64,000 nucleotides of DNA from Pseudomonadota bacterium (GCA_023388965.1 JAEWFF010000032.1:17985-81984), one strand, 5' to 3'; positions 8,897 through 18,375 are shown, counted from the stretch's first letter. The notes: generated from the letters alone by a model not told the origin. Program-made: numbers and translations.

Positions 8897-10178
8897 GCCC
8901 TTTCTCCTTCGTATGTATACCTCGCTGCTCGGGCTCGGCGGGCCGCTCGTCGCCTGGCCGCTGCTGCGCTACCGGCGTCGGCAGGGCAAGGAAATGGCCA
9001 CCCGCATCGGAGAGCGGCGCGGCCTTTCCAGCCGCCACCGGCCGGAAGGTCTGGTTGTCTGGGTTCATGCCGCGAGCGTCGGCGAGTTCGTGTCCGTTCT
9101 TCCGCTGATCCACAATCTCGTCGATCGCGGCTTTTTCGTACTGACAACGACCGGCACCGTCACCTCGGCGCGCCTGGCCGCGATCCGTCTGCCGCCGGAT
9201 GCGGTGCACCAGTTCGCGCCGCTCGACGTGCCCCGCTATGCGCGGCGCTTCTTCAATCACTGGCGGCCAAATCTCGCGATCTTCACCGAATCCGAGTTCT
9301 GGCCCAATCTGTTCGCCGAGGCCGAGCTGCGCGGCGTTCCGGTCGTCATCGCCAATGCCCGCATGTCGAAACGCTCGTTCGAGCGCTGGTCCAAGACGGG
9401 CAATGTGATCCGCCATATGCTCGAAAGCATCGATCTGTGCCTCGCGCAGTCGGACACGGATGCGCGGCGTCTCGCCGGGCTCGGCGCGCCGCGCGTGGAA
9501 ACGGCGGGCAATCTGAAATTCGATGTGCCGCCGCCGCCCGCGCCGAAAGAGACGCTGGAGCGGCTGGAGAGCGCGGTGTCCGGACGTCCGGTTTTTCTCG
9601 CCGCCTCCACGCATCCCGGCGAAGACGAGATCATCGCCCGCGTTCATGCGCGCCTGAAGCAGAAGGCGCGCAATCTTCTGACCATCATCGTGCCGCGCCA
9701 TCCCGACCGGGCGCCGGAAATCGTGTCCGCGGTGGAGGAGATCGGGCTCGATGCCGGCCTGCGCTCGCGCATCACCGATCCCGAATGGAACAATGACGTG
9801 TTCGTCGCCGACACGATCGGGGAACTCGGCCTGTTCTACCGGCTTGCTGATGTAGCCTTTGTCGGCGGATCGCTGGTCGAGCATGGCGGTCACAATCCGA
9901 TCGAGCCGGCGAAGCTCGGCGTGCCCATTCTCCACGGACCGCACATTTCCAGCTTCGCGGACATCTACAAGGCGCTCGACGAGTCCCAGGGCGCGCTCGA
10001 AATCACCGACAACGAGACATTCGCCATCGCCGTATCCGGCCTTCTGGCGGATTCGACCACGCGGGACATGATGCGCCGCGCCGCCCATTCGGTCATCGAG
10101 AAGAATTCCGGTGCGCTCGTGCGTACGATGGCGGCCATCGAGCCCTATCTCATGCAGATGTCGCTGGCGAGACCGTGA
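8886..10178 (+). CDS. waaA: 3-deoxy-D-manno-octulosonic acid transferase
   Basis: Transfers Kdo from CMP-Kdo to the lipid A precursor at the inner membrane (KdtA/WaaA, family GT30). The 430-residue protein has an N-terminal membrane anchor (FLLRMYTSLLGLGGPLVAWPL), the GT30 signature WVHAASVGEFVSVLPL with the catalytic Glu, FTESEFWPNLF, and the nucleotide-binding half with VGGSLVEHGGHNPIEPA. ATG 8886 overlaps the acyltransferase gene, and the stop overlaps the lpxK start (GTGATG), so the three genes form one operon. Confidence 0.95.
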   Translation: MANKPFLLRMYTSLLGLGGPLVAWPLLRYRRRQGKEMATRIGERRGLSSRHRPEGLVVWVHAASVGEFVSVLPLIHNLVDRGFFVLTTTGTVTSARLAAIRLPPDAVHQFAPLDVPRYARRFFNHWRPNLAIFTESEFWPNLFAEAELRGVPVVIANARMSKRSFERWSKTGNVIRHMLESIDLCLAQSDTDARRLAGLGAPRVETAGNLKFDVPPPPAPKETLERLESAVSGRPVFLAASTHPGEDEIIARVHARLKQKARNLLTIIVPRHPDRAPEIVSAVEEIGLDAGLRSRITDPEWNNDVFVADTIGELGLFYRLADVAFVGGSLVEHGGHNPIEPAKLGVPILHGPHISSFADIYKALDESQGALEITDNETFAIAVSGLLADSTTRDMMRRAAHSVIEKNSGALVRTMAAIEPYLMQMSLARP

Positions 10179-11164
10179 TGCGCGCGCCGGACTTCTGGTG
10201 GCAGGAAAATCCGTCCTTTCTCGCGCGCCTGCTCAAGCCTTTTGGATCGCTCTACGGCGGCGCGGTTCTGGATCGTATGGACCGCGAAGGGGCGAGGGCT
10301 TCCGTTCCGGTCATCTGCGTCGGCAATCCGGTCGCCGGCGGGGCCGGGAAGACGCCCGCTGCCGCCGAAATCGCGCGCCTTCTTCTGATGGCGGGACGGC
10401 GGCCCGTTTTTCTCACGCGCGGCTATGGCGGCGCGCTGAAGGGGCCGGTCGAGGTCGATCTCAACCGTCACGATGCGTCCGATGTCGGCGATGAGGCGCT
10501 TCTGCTCGCTTTGACCGCGCCATGCGTCGTTGCGCACGATCGCGCCGCCGGCGCGGAGCTTGCCGCGCGCTGCGGCGATGTCATCGTCATGGACGATGGT
10601 TTTCAGAACGCGGCGCTGCAGAAGGACATGAGCTTTCTCGTTCTCGATTCCGAGGTGGGCATCGGAAACGGCCTGTGCATACCCGCGGGGCCGCTGCGTG
10701 CGCCCATCGAGCCGCAGCTCGCGCGGGCCGATGCCGTCATTCTCGTCGGCGACGGTTCGGCGGCGGACTGGCTGGTGCAGCGCCGCCGTCCGCCGGTTCT
10801 GCGCGCGCGCCTTGTGCCGGACACCAAGGCCGCCGCGCATCTCAAGGGAAAGAACGTGCTTGCCTTTGCCGGCATCGGCCGGCCGCAGAAATTCGCGGGC
10901 ACGCTGAAAGGGCTCGGCGCGAATGTCGTGCGCCTTGCCGCGTTTCCGGATCATCATGTCTTTACGCAGAAGGATGCCCGCGTGCTTCTCGACGAGGCGC
11001 GGGCCGGTCGGCTGATGCTGGTGACGACGGAAAAGGACAGTGCCCGGCTCGCGGGCAGCGGCCTCGATGAACTGGCCGATGCCGCTGCCGTTCTTCCCGT
11101 GCGCCTCGCCTTCGACAAGGCGCGTCAGGTCAGCGCGGGGCTGGGGAAGTTGTTTGCGGAATGA
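10178..11164 (+). CDS. lpxK: Tetraacyldisaccharide 4'-kinase
   Basis: Phosphorylates the 4' position of the lipid A disaccharide at the inner membrane. The 328-residue protein has the P-loop typical of LpxK in VICVGNPVAGGAGKTPA, the block FLTRGYGG, DVGDEALLLA, IVMDDGFQNAALQKDMS and FPDHHVFTQKD. The ATG at 10178 overlaps the waaA stop; an in-frame GTG at 10175 is also possible. It closes the Kdo-lipid A operon. A long block of repeats follows. Confidence 0.95.
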   Translation: MRAPDFWWQENPSFLARLLKPFGSLYGGAVLDRMDREGARASVPVICVGNPVAGGAGKTPAAAEIARLLLMAGRRPVFLTRGYGGALKGPVEVDLNRHDASDVGDEALLLALTAPCVVAHDRAAGAELAARCGDVIVMDDGFQNAALQKDMSFLVLDSEVGIGNGLCIPAGPLRAPIEPQLARADAVILVGDGSAADWLVQRRRPPVLRARLVPDTKAAAHLKGKNVLAFAGIGRPQKFAGTLKGLGANVVRLAAFPDHHVFTQKDARVLLDEARAGRLMLVTTEKDSARLAGSGLDELADAAAVLPVRLAFDKARQVSAGLGKLFAE

Positions 11165-11174
11165 GCACGTTTCA

Positions 11175-11226
11175 CCTCTCCCCTTGTGGGAGAGGTCGGC
11201 AAGCGGCGAAGCCGCTGCCGGAGGGG
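11175..11226 (+). repeat. Intergenic palindromic repeat, family A, forward member of a pair
   Basis: cctctccccttgtgggagagg, linker tcgg, hairpin of caagcggc and gccgctg type, then gaggggt. It starts ten bases after lpxK and opens a 408-base gap (11165-11572) that holds only repeats. Confidence 0.85.
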
Positions 11227-11251
11227 TTCTCACATTGAGATTTGGGCCTAT

Positions 11252-11306
11252 CCCTCACCTCGCTCGGCGCTTTGCGCCGAGTCGTCCTCTCCCACAAGGG
11301 GAGAGG
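11252..11306 (-). repeat. Intergenic palindromic repeat, family A, reverse member of a pair
   Basis: ccctcacctcg, hairpin ctcggcgctttgcgccgag, then cctctcccacaaggggagagg. Inverted partner of 11175-11226 across 25 nt. Confidence 0.85.
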
Positions 11307-11362
11307 ATGACACCGTGTTCGCGGCGGGCGGCTTCCATGTACCGAGACCCCGCTTTATCGCC

Positions 11363-11410
11363 GTGCTTCGACACGGTTCATGCTGCGCATGAGTCCGGCT
11401 CAGGATGAGG
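11363..11410 (+). repeat. Intergenic palindromic repeat, family B, diverged
   Basis: gtgcttcgacacgg, hairpin tcatgctgcgcatga, then gtccggctcaggatgagg. The left arm has lost the catcc start seen in other copies. Confidence 0.65.
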
Positions 11411-11430
11411 GTTGAGTTTGCTGCAGCATC

Positions 11431-11490
11431 CCTCCCTCCTCCGCGAAGCGGGGGAGGGTCGACTCGTGCGTAAGCACGAGCGGGGTGGGG
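11431..11490 (+). repeat. Intergenic palindromic repeat, family A (CCTCCC variant), forward member
   Basis: cctccgcgaagcgggggagg, linker gtcgactcg, hairpin tgcgtaagca, cgagcggggtgggg. It matches the copy at 3927-3982 almost base for base. Confidence 0.8.
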
Positions 11491-11513
11491 GAGGCTCCAT
11501 GATTGTCATGTCA

Positions 11514-11564
11514 CCCCACCCGGTCACGCTACGCGTGACTCGCCCTCCCCTTTCAGGGGAGGGA
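11514..11564 (-). repeat. Intergenic palindromic repeat, family A (CCTCCC variant), reverse member
   Basis: ccccacccggtcacgctacg, cgtgactcg, then ccctcccctttcaggggaggg. Inverted partner of 11431-11490 across 23 nt; it ends nine bases before the DUF2093 stop codon. Confidence 0.8.
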
Positions 11565-11572
11565 AGAGGCCG

Positions 11573-11803
11573 TCACACCTTCGGTGCGAGCCCCAGTTCC
11601 TCGATCCGCTTCAGCGCGATGTCGGGACCGGCATAGGCTTCCTGCCGCTCGGCCGACCAGTAGCGCAGTTCGTCGAGTGGAATGGCCGCGCCGGTCACCG
11701 CGCAGCGGACGAATGTGCCGGGGCGCAGGATGCGGAAATCGCCGTCGAGATAGCGGATTTCAGCCTCGACGGCGGGGCGGTGCGGACGTTCGTGGCGGTT
11801 CAT
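11573..11803 (-). CDS. DUF2093 domain protein
   Basis: Conserved 76-residue cytoplasmic protein of the DUF2093 family, function unknown. Diagnostic stretches are IRYLDGDFRILRPGTFVRCA, VTGAAIPLDELRYWSAERQE and a C-terminal AYAGPDIALKR. Homologues usually lie beside lpxK in related genomes; here it is on the opposite strand, converging on lpxK with a repeat block between. A link to envelope synthesis is inferred from that position only. Confidence 0.85.
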   Translation of the reverse strand: MNRHERPHRPAVEAEIRYLDGDFRILRPGTFVRCAVTGAAIPLDELRYWSAERQEAYAGPDIALKRIEELGLAPKV

Positions 11804-11863
11804 GCCCGCTTAGATAGCGGCTGGCGGCCGAAACCGCCATGCCGAAAAAAGTCGGGAGCCGGA

Positions 11864-12511
11864 TCAGGCCTTCCTGCCGAACAGATCGTCGACCTGTTTC
11901 TGGTCGACGCCTTCGCCCTGAAGCTGCGGGCCGTTCAGCATCAGCTTTTCGCGGCGCTTGGCCCGTTCGGCCTCGCGGTCGTCGAGGAAACCCTGAACGT
12001 CTTTGGCGTGGACGGCCTCGGCGAAACGGCCGACGCGCGCCTCGATCATCTGGAGCGTTTCGACAACCTTGGCGACACGCTGTCCGGTGATGTCCTGGAA
12101 CGAGCAGGCCTCGAAAATCTCCATCATGCGGTCGTTGACCATGGCCTGATAGGCCTTCAGGTCGGTCGGCTCCGCGGCCATCAGGGCCTCGGCGTTCTCC
12201 ATGATGCGGTTGGTCGCATCTTCGGTTGCCTTGACGATGGCGTCGAGTTCCTGCCCGGCGGCGGGAATGCGGCTTTCCTTCAGGTCGTTGACCTGGAAAA
12301 CGCCGATCTCCTTCTTCATCGTCTCGATATAAAGAGCGATGTCGCGCAGTTCCTTGTAGGTCGTCGCGTCCATGCTTTCGCAGAAGGACTGCATGCTTTC
12401 CGCGGCCAGCGCGGCGAGCTTCATGACCTCGGCGAAAGTCGGCGCGGCGCCTTCCTGCGTGCGCGCGTAATTCTGCATTTCTTCGAAGTGAGCCTTTTTG
12501 GCCTTGGCCAT
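11864..12511 (-). CDS. cheZ: Protein phosphatase CheZ
   Basis: Dephosphorylates CheY-P and so ends a chemotaxis signal. The 215-residue, mainly helical protein has the CheZ active-site block FQDITGQRVAKVVETLQ with the catalytic Gln, and a C-terminal tail (VDQKQVDDLFGRKA) of the type that binds CheY. It starts 49 bases after the cheY stop and reads in the same direction, so the two are probably one transcript. No other che genes are in the window. Confidence 0.9.
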   Translation of the reverse strand: MAKAKKAHFEEMQNYARTQEGAAPTFAEVMKLAALAAESMQSFCESMDATTYKELRDIALYIETMKKEIGVFQVNDLKESRIPAAGQELDAIVKATEDATNRIMENAEALMAAEPTDLKAYQAMVNDRMMEIFEACSFQDITGQRVAKVVETLQMIEARVGRFAEAVHAKDVQGFLDDREAERAKRREKLMLNGPQLQGEGVDQKQVDDLFGRKA

Positions 12512-12560
12512 AGGGCGTCTCCCTTACACTGACGAGCGGCCGGATAAGCCCCGGTCTTGC

Positions 12561-12944
12561 CTAGTCCCCGAACACCGCGTCGATCTTCGACTTCAGCGTC
12601 TGCGCGTTGAAGGGCTTCACGATGTAGTTGTTCACACCGGCCTTCTTGGCGGCGATCACGTTCTCGGTCTTGGATTCGGCCGTGACCATGATGAAGGGCG
12701 TGCGGGAAAGCTTCTCGTCGGCACGGACTTCCTTCAGGAGTTCGTAGCCGGTCATCGGCTCCATGTTCCAGTCGGAGATAACGAGGCCGTATTTCTTCTC
12801 GCGCATCTTGCCGAGCGCTTCAGACCCGTCCGCGGCCTCATCGACGTCTTCAAAGCCGATCTGCTTGAGAAGATTCCGGATGATGCGGATCATGGTCTTG
12901 TAGTCGTCGACGACGAGAATAGGCATCGTATGATCGACCGACAT
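12561..12944 (-). CDS. cheY: Chemotaxis response regulator CheY
   Basis: Single-domain receiver of 127 residues that switches the flagellar motor when phosphorylated. The acidic pair VVDDYKTMIR, the phospho-acceptor Asp58 in VISDWNMEPMTGYELL, the switch Thr in FIMVTAES and the Lys in NYIVKPFNAQTL are all present. DWNMPxM is written DWNMEPM, typical of CheY. It is the first gene of a probable cheY-cheZ unit. A ~200-base gap upstream separates it from the divergent ribF and should hold its promoter. Confidence 0.93.
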   Translation of the reverse strand: MSVDHTMPILVVDDYKTMIRIIRNLLKQIGFEDVDEAADGSEALGKMREKKYGLVISDWNMEPMTGYELLKEVRADEKLSRTPFIMVTAESKTENVIAAKKAGVNNYIVKPFNAQTLKSKIDAVFGD

Positions 12945-13147
12945 GGTTCAACCCCCAGGATACAGCGTCTTCTGACGCACTAAGATTTATTCCGGGCGCC
13001 GGTTCTGGGCCCGCCACGGTGCAGAAATACGCGGTATCGTTTGAATATCCGGTTAACTAGGGCCTTGGCCGATGGAACGTCTTGACCCTACACGGCCCGG
13101 ACGGCAGGGTCCGCGCCTCCAGGACACCGAGACACGATTCCCGACCC

Positions 13148-14122
13148 GTGACCCTTTCCCTTGCTCCCGGCTTCCTCTTGCAGTGCGGCCTCGAAAACGT
13201 TCCCGCGGCCCTGAAGGGCGGGGCGGTCGCGATCGGCAATTTCGACGGGGTCCATCTCGGCCACAAGGCGGTTCTGGCCACAGCCCGCGCCGAAGCCGGG
13301 TCGCGGCCCGCGCTCGCGCTGACCTTCGAGCCCCATCCGCGGACCTTTTTCCGGCCCGATCACCCGATCCCGCGCCTGACCCCGCCGCCGGAAAAGCGGC
13401 TTCTCCTGTCCCGCCAGCCTTTGCAGGGCATGGTGGAACTGACCTTCGATGCCGCTCTGTCCTCGCTGAGTGCCGAGGAATTCGTCTCGCGGGTTCTGGT
13501 CGGCGCCCTCGAAGCCGAGGCCGTTGTCGTCGGCTGGGATTTCCATTTCGGCAAGAACCGGGGCGGCAGCCCGGCCTTTCTTCAGGAGGCGGGAGAGCGC
13601 CACGGCTTCCGCGTGCGCATCATCGAGCCCTATGGCGGGCAGGCCCCGGTGTCCTCGAGCGCGGTGCGTGCCTGCCTTGGGGAGGGCGATGTCGCGGCCG
13701 CCAATCGTCTGCTCGGCCATCTCTGGTTCGTCATGGGCGAGGTCATTGCCGGCGACCGGCGGGGCAGGGAACTTGGCTATCCGACCGCCAATCTGGCCTT
13801 GCCGGCCGAGACCCCGCTGGCGCACGGCATCTATGCGGTGCGGGTTGCCGTGGACGGTGCGGTCCATGGCGGAGTCGCCAGTTTCGGCCGCCGGCCGCAA
13901 TTCCACGATGACGGGCCGGCTTTGCTCGAACCCTATATCTTCGACTTCTCGGGCGATCTTTACGGCAGGACGATCGGCGTCGAATTCGTCGCCCGCCTGC
14001 GCGGCGAGGAGAGGTTCGACAGCACCGAGGCCCTGATCGCGCAGATGGACCGCGACGCCGAGGCCGCGCGCGCAATTCTCGCCACGCCGCCCGATCCGGC
14101 GGCGCCGAGCGCGATCGGCTAG
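13148..14122 (+). CDS. ribF: Bifunctional riboflavin kinase / FAD synthetase
   Basis: Makes FMN and then FAD from riboflavin. The N-terminal adenylyltransferase half shows VAIGNFDGVHLGHKAVL, LTFEPHPRTFF, GWDFHFGKNRGG and the VSSSAVR motif. The C-terminal kinase half shows GYPTANLALP, GVASFGRRPQF and LLEPYIFDFSGDLYG. GTG 13148 gives 324 residues and the usual start (TLSLAPGFLLQCGL). The frame extends to a TTG at 13082, and no strong ribosome-binding site decides between them. It is followed by ileS after 40 bases, a common pairing. Confidence 0.92.
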   Translation: MTLSLAPGFLLQCGLENVPAALKGGAVAIGNFDGVHLGHKAVLATARAEAGSRPALALTFEPHPRTFFRPDHPIPRLTPPPEKRLLLSRQPLQGMVELTFDAALSSLSAEEFVSRVLVGALEAEAVVVGWDFHFGKNRGGSPAFLQEAGERHGFRVRIIEPYGGQAPVSSSAVRACLGEGDVAAANRLLGHLWFVMGEVIAGDRRGRELGYPTANLALPAETPLAHGIYAVRVAVDGAVHGGVASFGRRPQFHDDGPALLEPYIFDFSGDLYGRTIGVEFVARLRGEERFDSTEALIAQMDRDAEAARAILATPPDPAAPSAIG

Positions 14123-14162
14123 TCTTTCCCCTGACCTCCGGCCTTGCTATGACGCCCGCCTC

Positions 14163-17108
14163 ATGACCGATGCCAAAACCGCGCCGACGCGCGACTATTC
14201 CGAAACCCTGTTCCTGCCCAAGACCGATTTCGCCATGCGTGCGGAATTGCCCAAGCGCGAGCCGGACCTTCTGGCCCGCTGGGAGCGCCTGGGGCTTTAC
14301 GAAAAGCTGCGCGAAAAGGGCAAGGACCGGCCGAAATTCGTGCTGCATGACGGCCCGCCCTATGCGAACGGCCATCTGCATATCGGCCACGCGCTCAACA
14401 AGATCCTGAAGGATTTGGTCGTCCGCTCCAAACAGATGGCGGGCTTCGACGCGCCCTATGTTCCGGGCTGGGACTGCCACGGCCTGCCGATCGAATGGCG
14501 CATCGAGGAAGAATACCGCGCCGCCGGCAAGAACAAGGACGAGGTGCCGATCGTCGATTTCCGCAAGGAATGCCGCGCCTATGCCGAAAAATGGATCGGC
14601 GTGCAGAGCGAGGAATTCCAGCGGCTCGGCGTCACCGGCGACTGGAAAAACCCCTACACGACGATGAAATTCCGTTCGGAGGCGATCATCGCCTCCGAAC
14701 TGATGAAATTCGCGGCGTCAGGACAGCTTTATCGCGGCTCCAAGCCCGTGATGTGGTCGGTCGTCGAAAAGACGGCGCTCGCCGAGGCCGAGGTCGAATA
14801 TCACGAGGTCACGAGCCATACGATCTTCGTGAAGTTCCCGGCGGTCGGTTTCCGCAAGGGCGAGGACATCGCGCCGATCACGGCCTACCCGCATTATCAG
14901 GGCTCGGTCGTCATCTGGACGACGACGCCCTGGACCATTCCCGGCAACCGCGCGGTCGCCTTCTCGCCCGACATCTCGTACGGACTGTACGAGGTCAGTT
15001 ACGCGCCGGACGACAACTGGACGCGCGCCGGCGAATATCTCTATCTCGCCGACGAGCTTGCCGAGAATGCCTTCAAGGCCGGCCGCATCGAGGCCAAACG
15101 CCTGCGCGGCGTCTCGGCGGACGAACTGAAGAACCTCGTTCTGGCTCATCCCTTCCGCGGGCGCGGTTACGATTTCGACGTGCCGGTTCTGCCGGCAGGT
15201 TTCGTCACCGCCGATACCGGCACGGGCTTTGTCCATATCGCGCCCGGTCATGGCGCCGACGACTACAATCTGTGGACCGCGAACCGCCTCGGCGAGGTGC
15301 CGCATACCGTCCAGCCCGACGGTGCGTACTTCCCGCATGTGCCGATTTTCGCCGGGCTGCGTGTGTTCGACGACAAGGGCAAGGAAGCCGAGGCCAACAA
15401 GGCCGTCATCGAGGCGCTGATCGGTTCGGACGCGCTGCTCGCGCGTGGCCGTCTGCGCCATCAATATCCGCATTCCTGGCGCTCCAAGGCGCCGCTGATC
15501 TTCCGCAACACGCCGCAATGGTTCATCGCCATGGACAAGATCCTGTCCGATCGCGGCCTGCCGGAACGCGGCGATGACGGCGTCGCCGTCGATACATTGC
15601 GCAACCGCGCGCTTGCGGCCATCGACGTCACCGCCTTCTATCCGCCGGCCGGGCAGAACCGCCTGCGCGGCATGATCGAACAGCGGCCCGATTGGGTTAT
15701 CTCGCGCCAGCGCGCATGGGGTGTGCCGATCTGCGTCTTTGTCGAAAAGAAAACCGGCACGGTGCTGGACGACGAGGGCGTCAATACGCGCATCCGCGAC
15801 GTGTTCGAGGCCGAGGGCGCCGATGCCTGGTTCGCCGACGAGACCGGCGCACGCTTTCTCGGCAATGATTACAGCCCGGACGATTTCGAGAAGGTCGACG
15901 ACATTCTCGACGTCTGGTTCGATTCCGGCTCGACGCATGCCTTCGTGCTCGAAGGCAATGAGGACTTGTCCTGGCCGGCGGCGATGTATCTCGAAGGGTC
16001 GGATCAGCATCGCGGCTGGTTCCATTCCTCGCTTCTCGAAAGCTGCGGAACACGCGGCCGCGCGCCCTATGACAGCGTATTGACGCACGGTTTCGTGCTC
16101 GACGAGCAGGGCCGCAAGATGTCGAAATCCTTCGGCAATGTGGTGGCCCCGCAGGACGTCATCAAACAGTCCGGCGCCGACATATTGCGCCTGTGGGTCG
16201 CGGCCTCCGACTATTCGGACGATCTGCGCATCGGCCCGGAAATCCTGAAAACCTCGGTCGATAGCTATCGCCGTCTGCGCAACACGATCCGCTGGATGCT
16301 CGGCGCGCTCGGCCATTTCGAGGAGGCCGACCGCGTCGCCTTCAAGGACATGCCGGAACTGGAGCGCCTGATCCTGCATCGCCTCTGGGGAGTCGGACAG
16401 GACGTGCGCAAGGGCTACGACGCCTATGACTACAAGCGCGTCTTTGCCGTGCTGATGCAGTTCATGACGTCCGATCTGTCGGCCTTCTACTTCGATATCC
16501 GCAAGGACGCGCTGTATTGCGATCCGATCTCGTCGGTCACGCGCAAGGCCTCGCTGACGGTGATCGATCTGTTGTTCGACCGTCTCATCCGCTGGCTCGC
16601 GCCCATCATTCCGTTCACGGCCGAGGAAGCATGGCTGCTGCGCCATCCGGGCGATGGATCGTCCGTACATCTGGAACAGTTCGCGGAAACGCCGGACGAA
16701 TGGTCCGACAGCCGGCTCGAGGAAAACTGGGAGAAGATACGGCGCGTGCGCCGGGTCGTGACCGGGGCGCTGGAGATCGAGCGCGCGAACAAGAGGATCG
16801 GCTCCTCGCTTGAGGCCGCGCCGGTCGTCTATATCGAGGATGCGGGTCTGCGCGCCGCCGTCGAGGGCGAAGACCTCGCCGAGGTCTTCATCACGTCCGA
16901 TGCGCGGCTTGGAGACGGTGCGCCGCCGGCCGACGCCTTCCGCCTTGATGAGGTGCCTGGCGTTGCCGTCGTGCCCGCGCGTGCCGAAGGCACGAAATGC
17001 GCGCGCTCGTGGAAGATCAGCCCGGATGTCGGCGCCGATCCGGAATTCCCGGACATCACGCCTCGTGACGCCAAGGCCATGCGCGAATGGCTGGCCGCAC
17101 GGGGATGA
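14163..17108 (+). CDS. ileS: Isoleucyl-tRNA synthetase
   Basis: Charges tRNA-Ile. The 981-residue class I synthetase has the HIGH motif in PPYANGHLHIGHALNK and KMSKS in GRKMSKSFGNVV, with the CP1 editing insert between (WTTTPWTIPGNRAV, then DTGTGFVHIAPGHG). The C-terminal zinc ribbon is degenerate: only one Cys of the first CxxC pair remains (KCARSW), and the second pair is replaced by ITPRD. That is a form I know from other alphaproteobacteria. The stop overlaps the lspA start (ATGA). Confidence 0.97.
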   Translation: MTDAKTAPTRDYSETLFLPKTDFAMRAELPKREPDLLARWERLGLYEKLREKGKDRPKFVLHDGPPYANGHLHIGHALNKILKDLVVRSKQMAGFDAPYVPGWDCHGLPIEWRIEEEYRAAGKNKDEVPIVDFRKECRAYAEKWIGVQSEEFQRLGVTGDWKNPYTTMKFRSEAIIASELMKFAASGQLYRGSKPVMWSVVEKTALAEAEVEYHEVTSHTIFVKFPAVGFRKGEDIAPITAYPHYQGSVVIWTTTPWTIPGNRAVAFSPDISYGLYEVSYAPDDNWTRAGEYLYLADELAENAFKAGRIEAKRLRGVSADELKNLVLAHPFRGRGYDFDVPVLPAGFVTADTGTGFVHIAPGHGADDYNLWTANRLGEVPHTVQPDGAYFPHVPIFAGLRVFDDKGKEAEANKAVIEALIGSDALLARGRLRHQYPHSWRSKAPLIFRNTPQWFIAMDKILSDRGLPERGDDGVAVDTLRNRALAAIDVTAFYPPAGQNRLRGMIEQRPDWVISRQRAWGVPICVFVEKKTGTVLDDEGVNTRIRDVFEAEGADAWFADETGARFLGNDYSPDDFEKVDDILDVWFDSGSTHAFVLEGNEDLSWPAAMYLEGSDQHRGWFHSSLLESCGTRGRAPYDSVLTHGFVLDEQGRKMSKSFGNVVAPQDVIKQSGADILRLWVAASDYSDDLRIGPEILKTSVDSYRRLRNTIRWMLGALGHFEEADRVAFKDMPELERLILHRLWGVGQDVRKGYDAYDYKRVFAVLMQFMTSDLSAFYFDIRKDALYCDPISSVTRKASLTVIDLLFDRLIRWLAPIIPFTAEEAWLLRHPGDGSSVHLEQFAETPDEWSDSRLEENWEKIRRVRRVVTGALEIERANKRIGSSLEAAPVVYIEDAGLRAAVEGEDLAEVFITSDARLGDGAPPADAFRLDEVPGVAVVPARAEGTKCARSWKISPDVGADPEFPDITPRDAKAMREWLAARG

Positions 17109-17581
17109 GCGGTTTTCGCTTCGGCCTCACTGTCGCCGGCGCAACGTTCGTGGCCGATCAGGCGCTGAAGCTGTGGATCCTGTTCGTCTACGATCTGGCC
17201 GCGCGCGGCCGGGTCGAGGTGCTGCCGTTCTTCGATCTTGTCATGGTGTGGAACCGCGGCATTTCCTACGGCCTGTTCCAGCAGGACACGGCCGTGGGGC
17301 GCTTCGTGCTGCTCGCCATCTCGATTGCGGCCTGCGCGCTCGTCGTTCACTGGCTGCGCGCGCCGCAGCCGCGCCTTCAGGCTCTGGCGCTCGGCCTCAT
17401 TCTCGGCGGCGCGGCGGGCAATGCGGTCGATCGACTCGCCTATGGCGCGGTGGCCGATTTCGTCCTTCTCCATGCCGGCGCGTTCGAATGGTATGTCTTC
17501 AACATCGCCGACGCCGCCATCGTTGTGGGGGTAGCCCTGCTTTTGTATGGTGCGCTCCGGCCGTCGGCGCGGGCGGCATAA
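17105..17581 (+). CDS. lspA: Lipoprotein signal peptidase II
   Basis: Inner-membrane Asp protease that removes signal peptides from prolipoproteins. The 158-residue protein has four membrane helices and both catalytic Asp motifs, GNAVDRLAYGAVADF and FNIADAAIVVG, plus the FVADQALK and VWNRGISYGLF blocks. ATG 17105 overlaps the ileS stop, so the pair is coupled, as in many bacteria. An inverted repeat (17586-17592 with 17615-17621) follows the stop. Confidence 0.95.
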   Translation: MSGFRFGLTVAGATFVADQALKLWILFVYDLAARGRVEVLPFFDLVMVWNRGISYGLFQQDTAVGRFVLLAISIAACALVVHWLRAPQPRLQALALGLILGGAAGNAVDRLAYGAVADFVLLHAGAFEWYVFNIADAAIVVGVALLLYGALRPSARAA

Positions 17582-17645
17582 AAAAGCCGGTTTCGCGGGG
17601 TCAGGTGGCCTCTGAACCGGCCCGCAATCGAGCCAAGTGCAGGAC

Positions 17646-18287
17646 ATGAAACAGCTTTTCGCTCTTACTGCCGCTCTTGCGGTGTTCTCGGCCGCTTTTG
17701 CCGCCGCTCCCGCCAACGCCCAGACCTTCCGCGAATTGATGGAAGATATCGGCGTCCAGAAGCGCGAGCAGCCGAAAATCGACTTCTCCGAGCGCGCGCC
17801 CCTCGTTCTGCCGCCGGACGAGCAGGCCCTGCCGCCGCCGGAAGACGCCAGCGCGCTGGCCGGCGTCAATCCGAACTGGCCGCGCGATGTCGATGTGCAG
17901 GCGGAGATCGACGCCGAGGAAAACGAGCGCGTCAGCCGTATCCAGGACAAGGCCTATCGCCGCAATCCCGCCGGCCAGATTTACGAAATCCGCCGCAAGG
18001 AGCGCGAGGAGGGCAATTCCTACGATCCCTCCACCGCGGTCGACGATACCTATCTCGGCCGCCGCGACATGCGGCTCAGCCCCGGCGAACTGAAGGAAGT
18101 GCGCGACAAGCGCGCGCAGGAAGCTTCGGATGCCGGCCCGGTCGTCTATGTCGAGCCCGAACGCAAGCGCCTGACCGATCCGCCGTCCGGCTACCGCTCT
18201 CCCTCTCCCGCCCAGCCCTACGGGCCGGACGAAAAGGAGAAGAAGCGCAAGGAAGGCTGGTTCTCGAAGCTCAATCCGTTCGATTGA
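17646..18287 (+). CDS. Secreted hypothetical protein
   Basis: I do not recognise a named family. The 213-residue protein has a signal peptide (MKQLFALTAALAVFSAAFAA, cut near ANAQ). The mature part is highly charged and Pro-rich, with no membrane segment and low predicted order: APLVLPPDEQALPPPED early, then many Glu/Arg/Lys, and a C-terminus KEKKRKEGWFSKLNPFD. It lies between lspA and an M16 peptidase gene and may be a periplasmic or envelope partner. ATG 17646 is chosen; GTG 17637 is in frame. Confidence 0.7.
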   Translation: MKQLFALTAALAVFSAAFAAAPANAQTFRELMEDIGVQKREQPKIDFSERAPLVLPPDEQALPPPEDASALAGVNPNWPRDVDVQAEIDAEENERVSRIQDKAYRRNPAGQIYEIRRKEREEGNSYDPSTAVDDTYLGRRDMRLSPGELKEVRDKRAQEASDAGPVVYVEPERKRLTDPPSGYRSPSPAQPYGPDEKEKKRKEGWFSKLNPFD

Positions 18288-18375
18288 CCCGCGCGGGCTT
18301 CACGCCGGGCCCCATCGCCACCATATCGCCACGAGCGGCCCATTTCCGGCCGCGCATGTTCTTGCGACACACCGG

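Noticed and set aside
17586..17621. Hairpin after lspA as a terminator
   Set aside because: The A/T tract lies on the wrong side for the plus strand; it would work only for a minus-strand gene, and there is none.
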